The notes under the pieces were generated by a model. The model was not told where the DNA came from. It ran no database searches and was given only the letters and a program-made list of their open reading frames with translations. From an uncultured Trueperaceae bacterium (GTDB lineage Bacteria > Deinococcota > Deinococci > Deinococcales > Trueperaceae): a stretch of 11,545 nt of DNA. How positions within the stretch are numbered: the first letter of the stretch is position 1; each line of letters begins with the position of its first letter. The position numbers and the translations under genes were made by a program. Shown here piece after piece: positions 1 to 6,157 of the stretch. Location: the NCBI GenBank assembly GCA_937907415.1, contig CALCHY010000364.1:1-11545 (forward strand). The letters run 5' to 3'.

Positions 1-60
1 TAGTAGTGCGGCATACAACTCACGCTAGTGAACTCGCCTTACGGGGCGGAGGTTAGCCGG

Positions 61-1146
61 TCATTCGCCAGTGGCGTCGTTCGGCAAGGTCATTCCGAGT
101 TGCTCGCGCACCTCGTCTAGCAAGCGCATGGTCCTCAGCGTGTGCTCGAGCGGCATGGTCGGGCTCTCCAGCATCCCATGCTGTATGCAGCGCGTCACCT
201 CACGCAACTGGAAGGTGTACGGCTCGTAGCCGTGCGGGACACTCTCGTGGTGAAGCTGCCCCGCCCCGCCCACCGTGTAACCCTCCGGCTTGGTGAGTGG
301 CGCGTCGGTCTCGACGTAACCTTCCGTGCCGACGATGCGCGCCTTGCGGGTGCTGTCCGACACGAACGACACGAGCACTTGGGCCTGCTCGCCGCCAGGG
401 AAGCTCAGGGCTAGTGCACTGAGTTCGTCGACTCCCTCGCTGTTGAGGCGTCCGCTTGCCTGTACGGCGGTCGGGAAACCGAGTGCGCCGATCACCCAAG
501 TTAGTGGGTAGACCGCTAAGTCTAGTAATGCGCCGCCTCCTGCCGCCGGGGCCCACAGGCGGGTGCGGGGGTCGCGCTCCGCCATGAAACCCATGTCGGC
601 TTGAACGTAGCGCACCGCGCCGATCCCTCCCCCGGCGAGAACGTCTAGCACGGCCTGGTATGCCGGGAGGAAGCGTGTCCACACCGCCTCCATGAGGAAC
701 ACACCGCGGTCGCCGGCCAGCGCGATGAGCTCGGCTGCCTCGCGGGCGTTCACCGTGAACGCCTTCTCCACCAGCACGTGCTTGCCGGCTGCCAGCAGCT
801 GCATGACGACCTGATGGTGTTGCCCGTGTGGCGTGGCGACGTAGACGACGTCGACTTGCGGGTCGGCGGCAAGCGCCTCGTAACCCGTGCGGGCGGCGTC
901 GTCCGAGTAGCTGGCCGCGAAACCGTACATGGCAGCGAAGGCGGCCGCCTTGTCTGGGGCGCGACTGCTCACAGCCTGTAAGCGTGCGTCCTCGAGCAGC
1001 GCTAGTTGCCCGGTGACGGTGTGAGCGATCTTGCCGGTTGCTACCACTCCCCAGCGCAGGGGAACTCCAGTAGCCACGAGGGGGTTCGCGGGGCCGCCGT
1101 TAGCGTAGCCGCGTGCTGTCGGTGGTTTAGCGACGAAGCGGGCCAT
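61..1146 (-). CDS. Gfo/Idh/MocA-family NAD(P)-dependent oxidoreductase, dihydrodiol dehydrogenase-like
   Basis: Predicted cytoplasmic NAD(P)-dependent dehydrogenase acting on a sugar, polyol or diol; the substrate cannot be read from sequence. With the chosen ATG at 1146 the protein has 361 residues. A Rossmann nucleotide-binding segment lies near residues 31-41 (WGVVATGKIA), then a beta strand ending VVYVATPHGQHH, and the EKP-type motif with its catalytic lysine at about 127-130, here EKAF instead of EKP. MEAVWTRFLPA and the glycine-rich RLWAPAAGGGALLDLAVYPL resemble the dimeric dihydrodiol dehydrogenase/D-xylose dehydrogenase branch. Start choice: the frame stays open to 1272, with another ATG at 1230 that would overlap the divergent transporter start. 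The ATG at 1146 is preceded 5 bases upstream by TAACCT, a leaderless-type -10 (TANNNT), and still leaves about 28 residues before the Rossmann strand. No Shine-Dalgarno is visible for any start. It diverges from the MFS gene. Family is sure; the start is not. Confidence 0.9.
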   Translation of the reverse strand: MARFVAKPPTARGYANGGPANPLVATGVPLRWGVVATGKIAHTVTGQLALLEDARLQAVSSRAPDKAAAFAAMYGFAASYSDDAARTGYEALAADPQVDVVYVATPHGQHHQVVMQLLAAGKHVLVEKAFTVNAREAAELIALAGDRGVFLMEAVWTRFLPAYQAVLDVLAGGGIGAVRYVQADMGFMAERDPRTRLWAPAAGGGALLDLAVYPLTWVIGALGFPTAVQASGRLNSEGVDELSALALSFPGGEQAQVLVSFVSDSTRKARIVGTEGYVETDAPLTKPEGYTVGGAGQLHHESVPHGYEPYTFQLREVTRCIQHGMLESPTMPLEHTLRTMRLLDEVREQLGMTLPNDATGE

Positions 1147-1228
1147 GCGTGAGGTTAGCGCGTGCCATGTGCCGCTGGGCTCGAAGCGGGGCCGTGGTTG
1201 CGCAAAGTCGTCGTTGATATTGTTCTCC
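1147..1228. promoter_or_regulatory. Divergent leaderless promoters for oxidoreductase and MFS genes
   Basis: About 80 bp separate the favoured start codons. On the plus strand TATTGT (1218-1223) sits 5 bases before the transporter ATG. On the minus strand TAACCT (1157-1152) sits 5 bases before the oxidoreductase ATG. This TANNNT-N5-ATG geometry fits the leaderless promoters described in Deinococcus. No convincing -35 is seen on either side, and there is no Shine-Dalgarno. It is a weak prediction from two six-base motifs. Confidence 0.3.
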
Positions 1229-2476
1229 ATGCGTTTCCACGGCTGGCGTATCGCTTGGACCTTGGCGGCCACGCAGACGATCGGTTACGGCGTCTTGTAC
1301 TACTCGTACGGCGTGTTCACGCTGCCGATGGAGGCCGAGCTCGGCCTGACGAGGGCCCAGACGGCGGGAGCGTTCTCGCTCGCGCTGCTGCTGTCTGGCC
1401 TTGCGGCAGTCCCCATCGGCAGCTGGGTTGACGCGCGCGGGGCCAGGGTGCCGATGAGCGTTGGTTCGCTACTTGGCGCCGCGAGCGTGTTGCTGTGGTC
1501 GTACGCGCCGTCGCTTGTCGTGGTCTACGCCGCTCAAGCAGGCGTAGGCATCGCGATGGGCCTCAGCTTCTACGACGTGGCGTTCACCGTCATCGCCGCT
1601 TGGTTCAGACGCGATCGCATCAGGGCGATGCTCGTCGTCACCATGGTGGCTGGGCTCGCGAGCACGATCTTCATTCCCTTGGCGACGGGTCTGCTCGAGG
1701 CCGTCGGCTGGCGCACGGCGCTGCGTTGCCTTGCGCTCCTCCTCTTGGTCACTAGCCTGCCGCTACATGCGTTGATCATCAGGGATAACCCGCGGCGGTT
1801 CGGGCAGCACCCGGACGGGCTACAGCCGAAGCCGGCGCCTGAGCAGGACGCTGCGGCGGCCGAACCGGCGGGCACGACGGCGGAGGCGTTGCGCTCCAGG
1901 CTGTTCTGGTGGCTGACGAGCGCGTTCGTCTTCGACCGCCTCGCGATCGTAGCGGTGGCGGCTCACACGGTGCCGCTGCTCCTCGAACGCGGTCACTCCC
2001 CCGCCCTGGTCGCCGCGGTAGCTGGCGCCGTCGGCCTGGTTCAGGTGGCAGGGCGGGTGATCTTCGCACCTGCCGCGCGCCTCGTGAGTCTCTACTCCCT
2101 AGCGGTCACGACTTACTTGACGCGCGTAGCCGCCCTGGCAACGTTGCTCCTGGTGCCTGGCGCCGTCGGCCTGTGGACTTTCGCGGTCCTGTTCGGCTTG
2201 GCTAACGGCGCGAGCACCTTGGTGCGGGCCGGGCTGGTCGGCGAGGCGTTCGGCTCCGCCCACTACGGTGCCATCAACGGCGCCATGGCCACGCTGATCG
2301 CCGTGGCGCAGACTTTCGCGCCGCTGGCCGTTGGGCTGTCGTATGTGAGCACCGGCAACTACGCTGCTGCCCTGTGGGGCTTGTCCGCGACTGGGTTGCT
2401 GGCCGCCTACTCGGCGTGGATGGCGAAGTCGGCTAGCGCCAAGCGCCGCGCTGCCTCGCCCGTCGCAAGCGTTTGA
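1229..2476 (+). CDS. MFS transporter (OxlT/monocarboxylate-like type)
   Basis: Twelve-helix major facilitator superfamily permease of the inner membrane, 415 residues with the chosen ATG. The start MRFHGWRIAW followed by a first helix through YGVLYYSYGVF is typical of the oxalate/formate antiporter-like and monocarboxylate-like MFS groups. MFS motif A (G-x3-D-x2-G-x-R) is visible in the loop after helix 2 as GSWVDARGARV. Two six-helix halves are separated by a hydrophilic loop beginning RDNPRRFGQHPDG and rich in Ala, Pro and Glu. The substrate is unknown; small organic anions are a guess from the family. The frame is open upstream to an ATG at 1145, but those 28 residues are hydrophilic, do not match the family's N-terminus and run antisense to the oxidoreductase; ATG 1229 is therefore preferred. 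A strong terminator follows at 2568. The neighbouring dehydrogenase may act on the imported compound. Confidence 0.9.
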   Translation: MRFHGWRIAWTLAATQTIGYGVLYYSYGVFTLPMEAELGLTRAQTAGAFSLALLLSGLAAVPIGSWVDARGARVPMSVGSLLGAASVLLWSYAPSLVVVYAAQAGVGIAMGLSFYDVAFTVIAAWFRRDRIRAMLVVTMVAGLASTIFIPLATGLLEAVGWRTALRCLALLLLVTSLPLHALIIRDNPRRFGQHPDGLQPKPAPEQDAAAAEPAGTTAEALRSRLFWWLTSAFVFDRLAIVAVAAHTVPLLLERGHSPALVAAVAGAVGLVQVAGRVIFAPAARLVSLYSLAVTTYLTRVAALATLLLVPGAVGLWTFAVLFGLANGASTLVRAGLVGEAFGSAHYGAINGAMATLIAVAQTFAPLAVGLSYVSTGNYAAALWGLSATGLLAAYSAWMAKSASAKRRAASPVASV

Positions 2477-2529
2477 CGGGCCTTCGCGACGCCTCACGTG
2501 CGCCGCCAGGGCCGCACGGCTGCATCGTC

Positions 2530-2558
2530 TTGACGAATAGTGCATAAAGCTGTATGAT
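2530..2558 (+). promoter_or_regulatory. Orphan sigma70-like promoter
   Basis: TTGACG (2530-2535) and TATGAT (2553-2558) are separated by exactly 17 bp, 5/6 matches to each consensus hexamer, and among the best promoter matches in the window. Predicted start is near 2565. It does not lead into any gene: the terminator hairpin begins at 2568. An inverted repeat TGATG-N5-CATCA (2555-2569) overlaps the -10 and start point and could be an operator. It sits in the 3' region downstream of the MFS stop, convergent with the repA-SRAP operon. Confidence 0.5.
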
Positions 2559-2567
2559 GTTCTTCAT

Positions 2568-2594
2568 CAGCGCTTACGGGCGCTGTTTTTTGTT
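2568..2594 (+). terminator. Rho-independent terminator after MFS gene
   Basis: Stem CAGCGC / GCGCTG (2568-2573 with 2580-2585), six-base loop TTACGG, followed by TTTTTTGTT. The U-run is on the plus strand only, so it ends MFS transcription and any transcript from the promoter just upstream; it is not bidirectional. Confidence 0.9.
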
Positions 2595-2631
2595 GCCCCT
2601 CCACAGCTCCCTGGCGCGCGCCGCCTGGCCC

Positions 2632-3294
2632 TCACGCTCTCGCGACTAGCTCAGGGGAGTCTACGCGCGCGTTGCCCACTGTCTTGGCCACCGGCCAGCT
2701 CTCGAGCAGGCCGTCCGCGGCTGGCGTCAGCAGGTCTTCGACTGCCCTGGGGTCGTGTTCGCCTGGGTCCAGCCATCTCTCCCATGCCGCCGCTTCGAGG
2801 ATCACGGGCATGCGGTCGTGTAGCGGCCGCATGTCGTCGTTGGCGTCGGTCGTGAGGATGGTGCAGCTGAGTAGCGCGCCCTCTCCCCTGCCCCAGTACG
2901 CGTAGAGGCCCGCGAACGCCAGCGGGGCGCCGTCCTTGCGGTGGATGAAGTATGGCTGCTTGCCGCTACCTGCGGCTTTCCACTCGTAGAAGCCGCTGGC
3001 CGGGATGAGGCAGCGCCCGTTCTTCATGGCGTCCCGGAACGATGGCTTCTCTGCCGCGCTCTCCGAGCGGGCGTTGAACAGGTTGGCCTTGAACTCGCTC
3101 GGGTCCTTCACCCAGTGAGGCACTAGCCCCCAGCGCATGCTGTCTAGCTCGCGAGTGCCGTCCTGGCGTTCCCTCACGACGGGAACGAGCTGCGTTGGAG
3201 CGATGTTGTAACGTTCCTCGAGCGGGAACGTGGCGACTTCGAAGAGTGACGCCAGGTCGTCCTCATGGTGGTAGAGGGTGTAACGACCGCACAT
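2632..3294 (-). CDS. SRAP / SOS response-associated peptidase family protein (YedK/HMCES-like)
   Basis: Protein of 220 residues that, by family knowledge, recognises abasic sites in single-stranded DNA and crosslinks to them through a thiazolidine formed by the N-terminal cysteine. All hallmark residues are present: Cys2 in MCGRYTL, which becomes N-terminal after Met removal, Asn74 in FNARSE, Glu104 in GFYEWK and His159 in PLHDRMPVIL, corresponding to C2, N75, E105 and H160 of E. coli YedK. Full length for the family. The start is fixed by Cys2 and by the Shine-Dalgarno AGGAGG (3306-3301), six bases before ATG. That ribosome site overlaps the repA stop codon, and only 10 bp separate the genes, so SRAP is translationally coupled to the replication initiator. 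No terminator is evident after its stop. Confidence 0.95.
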   Translation of the reverse strand: MCGRYTLYHHEDDLASLFEVATFPLEERYNIAPTQLVPVVRERQDGTRELDSMRWGLVPHWVKDPSEFKANLFNARSESAAEKPSFRDAMKNGRCLIPASGFYEWKAAGSGKQPYFIHRKDGAPLAFAGLYAYWGRGEGALLSCTILTTDANDDMRPLHDRMPVILEAAAWERWLDPGEHDPRAVEDLLTPAADGLLESWPVAKTVGNARVDSPELVARA

Positions 3295-3304
3295 GGCTTG
3301 CCTC

Positions 3305-4831
3305 CTACTGGACTTCCTTGAGTTCAGCGAGGATCTTCGCGCGCTCCTCCGGTCCGTACTCGACGAGCGGGTCGTAGGTCTTGAGGTACGACGCGAGATC
3401 TTGCAGGTGGGGTGGGAGCGTCAGGAAGTTGTGGGTGGTCATGACGTCCATGCGACTGGCTTCGTACAGTGCGCCTTGCCAGCCGTCTGCTTCGAGGCGT
3501 TCGAGCGTGAAGCGGTGGACGGTTGCCTGCATCAGCGTGTGGACGAGGTCGCGTTGGTCGCGGTTGAGGTCGTCCCATGCGGACTCCGCCAGCTGCCGCC
3601 TTGCGCGGTGCATGGCGTCTGCGATGGTGGTGGCGATGGCGCGCGCCTGTTCGCGGTTGAGCGGCTGCGGTCCGCTGGCCTCGGCAACGTCTTGCTTGGG
3701 CGGCTCTACTCCCTGCTGGAGGAGGCTGTTGACGAAGCCGCCGAGGTTGAATATCGGGCGGCCGGCGCGCTCGGAGCGCTCCTGGAGTACGCGGGCGTAT
3801 GCCACCACGTCGAGGACGCGTTGCGCGCCGTGACGCGCGACGCTGCGCTCGGGGTCTTGGGTCCAGCCGATGTCGCGCAGCGCGTCCGCCGCCTGGAGCT
3901 CCTTGAGGAGTTGCTCCTTGTCCGCGCTCTTGGCCACCCGGCTCGCGAGGCTGGCAGGCAAGCGGACGCGCGGTTGGAAGACGTCGTTGCGCCTGATGCT
4001 GAACGACACCCTTTGGAACTTGCGGCCCACCTTGTGTGGTTCGTAGTCGAACGCGAGTGACGTGTAGGCTGCGAACTCCTCTTGTGCCCTGTCTAGGACG
4101 TAGCGGAAGTCCTTGAAGCGTTCGTACTTGCCGTCGAGCCCGAGCCGGAGCTTGAGGTCGTCGACGTCGAAGATCAGTTGGTTGCGCTCGCCTGCGTAAC
4201 TCGCCGTGTAGAGCACTTCGAAGAGACGCATGCTGTTGAAGCTCTCGAACGACAACAGCTGGTCGGTCGGGATGATGCTGAAGTCGCGGCGCAGCTGCAG
4301 GAGGTACGGCTTGAGGCGGTCGTGAATCTTGATCTCGATCGCGGCCATCTGCCCCGCCTCGCGACCGTTGTCGTAACGCGCTTCTGACACCCACTGGAAC
4401 ATCACCCAGTCGCCGTTCGGCTCCTTGATCTGGATGGTCTGCTCGAGCAGTTCCCTAGCCGATTCTTCGATGCGCGAATAGATGCTCTTGCCGCTGATGT
4501 TGAAGAGCTGCGCGTACTCCCAGGCCGTGATGCGGATCGGCTCGAGCGTGAGATCTTCTTTGCTGATGTCCGACAAGGCAAGCACGAGCAGGCGCTTGGT
4601 GAGGATGCCCATCTCTTGCCTGCTGAGGGCGAGGGGGTTGGCCTGAGTGACGGCCAACGAGCTGCCGGCGCGCCGAGGCGCCTGCCTCATCTTGCTCCTT
4701 GGCCGCTGCGTGCGGTGGCGGCCGCCGAGCGGTTCGACGAGTTCGCCGATGGGTGGCGTGCCGGCTTCTACCGCGGTCTCGCCTCTCCGGGCGCTTGCGC
4801 CGTCCCCGTCGTAGGCCTCGCTCGTTGTCAC
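3305..4831 (-). CDS. repA: Replication initiator protein RepA (Rep_3 / RepB winged-helix family)
   Basis: Plasmid-type initiator that would bind the iterons upstream of its own gene and open the origin. Residues of about 60-185 (SLAVTQANPLALSRQEMG through LQLRRDFSIIP) form the first winged-helix domain, and about 190-285 (FNSMRLFEVLYT through KFQRVSFSIRRN) the second. This is the Rep_3 (PF01051) pattern. Residues 286-508 are a long C-terminal extension with predicted helices and no domain I recognise; the family is usually 250-400 residues. Start: GTG at 4831 follows AAGGGGAG at nine bases; an alternative ATG at 4690 (residue 48) follows AAGGAG at only four bases. The intervening 47 residues look disordered, so the ATG may be the true start. 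Transcribed from a promoter at 4973-4944, with a leader of about 105 bases. The downstream SRAP gene is coupled to it. Confidence 0.92.
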   Translation of the reverse strand: MTTSEAYDGDGASARRGETAVEAGTPPIGELVEPLGGRHRTQRPRSKMRQAPRRAGSSLAVTQANPLALSRQEMGILTKRLLVLALSDISKEDLTLEPIRITAWEYAQLFNISGKSIYSRIEESARELLEQTIQIKEPNGDWVMFQWVSEARYDNGREAGQMAAIEIKIHDRLKPYLLQLRRDFSIIPTDQLLSFESFNSMRLFEVLYTASYAGERNQLIFDVDDLKLRLGLDGKYERFKDFRYVLDRAQEEFAAYTSLAFDYEPHKVGRKFQRVSFSIRRNDVFQPRVRLPASLASRVAKSADKEQLLKELQAADALRDIGWTQDPERSVARHGAQRVLDVVAYARVLQERSERAGRPIFNLGGFVNSLLQQGVEPPKQDVAEASGPQPLNREQARAIATTIADAMHRARRQLAESAWDDLNRDQRDLVHTLMQATVHRFTLERLEADGWQGALYEASRMDVMTTHNFLTLPPHLQDLASYLKTYDPLVEYGPEERAKILAELKEVQ

Positions 4832-4884
4832 GCTTACCTACTCCCCTTGGTTGGGCGTCCGCCTGCGGTTCAGACGTTGGCGTT

Positions 4885-4900
4885 AGGCTAAGCCCAGCCT
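4885..4900. other. Small inverted repeat in repA leader
   Basis: AGGCT (4885-4889) and AGCCT (4896-4900) flank a six-base loop within the predicted 5' leader of repA. It could fold in the mRNA, but the stem is only 5 bp and any regulatory role is speculative. Confidence 0.25.
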
Positions 4901-4943
4901 TGCTCGCCGTCGCGGGCGCCGACCGCGCCCTGTGCTTGCGCAG

Positions 4944-4973
4944 ATGATACGGCTAGTGGGGAGTCGTGGTCAA
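4944..4973 (-). promoter_or_regulatory. repA promoter (sigma70-like)
   Basis: On the minus strand TTGACC (4973-4968) and TATCAT (4949-4944) are separated by 18 bp. Predicted start near 4937 gives a leader of about 105 bases before the GTG at 4831. The -35 hexamer abuts the first iteron-like unit, so RepA bound to the array could occlude it, as expected for autorepressed iteron plasmids. Confidence 0.65.
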
Positions 4974-4993
4974 CCTTTCCCCCCTCTTCCCCA

Positions 4994-5146
4994 CTTACCG
5001 GAGCCGCGTCGCTTTGGTCCCCCCATTTCCCCTCCTCGGTACCTTGCCGTTCCCCCTTGGTACCCTCCGTTGCCCACACGCGTACCGCGCACGTCCCGCT
5101 TCGGTCCCCGCGCTGTCCCACGAGCGTACCGCCGCTTTCCCGGCCG
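4994..5146 (-). repeat. oriV: Tandem 22-bp iteron array, probable replication origin (oriV)
   Basis: Seven consecutive units begin at 4994, 5016, 5038, 5059, 5081, 5103 and 5125, so the spacing is 22, 22, 21, 22, 22 and 22 bp. Read on the plus strand the consensus is (G/C)GTACC-N7-TCCC-N5; two units carry GGTCCC in place of GGTACC, and the first unit (CTTACC) is degenerate. A further C-rich unit lies just before, at 4970-4993. The period of two helical turns places every unit on one DNA face. Position directly upstream of repA and overlapping the edge of its promoter is classic for Rep_3 initiator origins. The binding protein is inferred, not shown. Confidence 0.8.
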
Positions 5147-5187
5147 AAGTCTGATTCTCGCGTCAGGGACGGGCCCCGTCGGCCGGC

Positions 5188-5226
5188 CATTAAAGAGAAT
5201 GTAAAGCTCCTTGTCTAAAGAACAGC
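5188..5226. other. AT-rich island, candidate DNA-unwinding element
   Basis: In a background of very high GC, this stretch is clearly A/T-enriched and carries three TAAAG copies on one strand (5191-5195, 5202-5206, 5216-5220). It lies about 40 bp from the end of the iteron array, where the unwinding element of an iteron origin is expected. GGCCGGCC (5181-5188) borders it on one side. Confidence 0.4.
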
Positions 5227-5245
5227 AACCAGTGCTGCTGGTAGC
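5225..5245. repeat. Imperfect 21-bp palindrome
   Basis: ACCAG (5228-5232) and CTGGT (5238-5242) flank TGCTG, and the pairing resumes with GC at each outer end after one mismatch. It lies next to the AT-rich island and could be a hairpin or a dimer binding site. Function unknown. Confidence 0.35.
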
Positions 5246-5275
5246 AAGTCAAGAAGGATCCACCCCACACCCGAA

Positions 5276-5440
5276 GGTACCCTGCCTGTCCCACTTGCAC
5301 CAGGCTGAGCGCCGAGGTTCCCCTGATTTCCCCCTTCGATTGCCTAGGTGCGCACTGTTAGCGGCCGCAGTCGCGGACCCCAGCGGTTCCGCAGGTTCCC
5401 CACTACCTGACCTTAGTCCCGCAGATTTCCCCGCTGACTT
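5276..5440 (-). repeat. Second, degenerate iteron cluster
   Basis: Units fitting the same consensus recur, less regularly spaced. GGTACC-N7-TCCC at 5276 is a full match. GGTTCC-N7-TCCC at 5316 and GGTTCC-N7-CCCC at 5385 are near matches. More decayed forms occur near 5402 and 5425 (ATTTCCCC). They have the same orientation as the main array but lack its 22-bp phasing. They may be auxiliary RepA sites or decayed iterons. Confidence 0.5.
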
Positions 5441-5865
5441 CTGCCGGCGCCCTGGCGGCCTGCCGGTTTCGTTCGGGTCGGAGCGGCCAACAGCCCTCGA
5501 CTCCGAGCTGCGCCTGATGCTGGCGGCGCCAGCGCCTAGAACGGTACGCCGTGGTTGCCTACGTGGAGATTTCTCCGTCGGCACCGGGGTTTGGTGAGCG
5601 TGACTCCTCTCCCCTGCTCGGGTTTGATCGCCAAGCGTGCAGGCCAGCGCCCAGCGAGAGTGGCGCTGGCGAGTCATGTGGGTATCGGAGGGTACTCCGG
5701 GCGCCGCCGTTACCTCTTGCGGCCGTGGACGCAGTCGGGTGGCCTAAGTGGGAGGCCTAAGTGGGAAGCGGCCGGTACCCGAGCGTGGGTCGCCGCGCCT
5801 GGCGCTAGGCCGAGGTGATCACGAGCCTCGCGGATCAGGTGGTAACTAAGCCCATGTTTCAAGGG
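5441..5865. other. Gene-free origin spacer with hairpins and a tandem repeat
   Basis: No credible gene: frames open on both strands have low-complexity Arg/Pro/Ala translations and overlap one another. Visible structure: GCTGGCG-G-CGCCAGC (5519-5533), a 15-bp palindrome; GCCAGCGCC (5643-5651) paired with GGCGCTGGC (5662-5670) across a 10-base loop; CGGAG-GGTA-CTCCG (5686-5699); an isolated GGTACC (5774-5779); and a 13-bp tandem repeat listed separately. The 9-mer GCCAGCGCC recurs in both large hairpins. Confidence 0.5.
5741..5766. repeat. Perfect 13-bp tandem duplication
   Basis: GGCCTAAGTGGGA occurs twice with no gap (5741-5753 and 5754-5766). Two copies only. It could be a recent slippage product or a pair of protein-binding sites; no function can be assigned. 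Confidence 0.7.
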
Positions 5866-5885
5866 CCGCCATAACGTTATGGCGG
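5866..5885. promoter_or_regulatory. parS: Candidate parS site 1 (20-bp perfect palindrome)
   Basis: CCGCC, the core ATAACGTTAT, then GGCGG form a perfect 20-bp palindrome centred between 5875 and 5876. The same 20 bp recur 113 bp downstream. Location just upstream of parAB makes ParB binding the best guess. The core differs from the chromosomal consensus parS (TGTTTCACGTGAAACA), as expected for a secondary replicon with its own ParB specificity. Confidence 0.65.
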
Positions 5886-5976
5886 GGCGTCGGAAGCGTG
5901 TAGGAGCCTTCCTCAACCCTGAGCAGGCTCACCGCTGCGTGTTGCCTGCGCGGTTCAGGTGTCTGAAGCGGGTCGA

Positions 5977-6000
5977 GGCCGCCATAACGTTATGGCGGCC
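5977..6000. promoter_or_regulatory. parS: Candidate parS site 2 (24-bp perfect palindrome)
   Basis: It contains the identical 20-bp palindrome seen at 5866-5885, extended by two further paired bases on each side (GGCC at both outer ends), centred between 5988 and 5989. It is the stronger of the two copies and lies about 260 bp before the parA start codon. Confidence 0.68.
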
Positions 6001-6052
6001 AGAGTCAGGGGCGCTCCGCCAGGTGCTGGCTGCCCGCCGAAGCCTCCCCCAT

Positions 6053-6079
6053 CCGCAATACCGTTATTGCGACAACGGT
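6053..6079. promoter_or_regulatory. Degenerate parS-like site with an overlapping inverted repeat
   Basis: Bases 6053-6072 match sites 1 and 2 at 16 of 20 positions, with core ATACCGTTAT flanked by CCGCA and TGCGA, so it is a third, weaker ParB-type site. A second dyad overlaps it: ACCGTT (6060-6065) and AACGGT (6074-6079). The arms GCAATA and TATTGC also pair. It may be a regulatory operator for parAB rather than a centromere unit. Confidence 0.5.
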
Positions 6080-6157
6080 GCACAACTGGGAGACGCCTAC
6101 GGCGCGCCCACCCAGCGCCGCAACTGCCAGCCGAACGGCGCTCACCAGAGCGCGGGG

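Noticed and set aside
35..46. Possible hairpin after the oxidoreductase stop
   Set aside because: Only four base pairs and no U-run in the minus direction; bases 1-60 hold nothing I can support.
2613..2622. GGCGCGCGCC palindrome after the SRAP stop as a terminator
   Set aside because: Five-base-pair self-palindrome without a loop or a U-run on the minus strand; cannot be called a terminator.
3293..4060. 255-codon plus-strand frame antisense to repA
   Set aside because: It is a shadow of the high-GC third-position pattern of repA; its Glu/Val/Leu-rich translation matches no family and repA is unambiguous.
5070..5078. DnaA-box-like TTGCCCACA in the iteron array
   Set aside because: Two mismatches to TTATCCACA and it falls wholly inside an iteron unit; no other box was seen to support a DnaA role.
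5211..5677. Open frames on both strands (128 and 142 codons) in the origin spacer
   Set aside because: They overlap each other and the iteron cluster, use weak starts, have low-complexity Arg/Pro/Ser/Ala translations and resemble no family; high GC makes such frames common.
5855..5861. TGTTTCA, a half-site of the canonical chromosomal parS
   Set aside because: The second half (TGAAACA) is missing and no full canonical parS is seen in the window; a lone 7-mer is uninformative.
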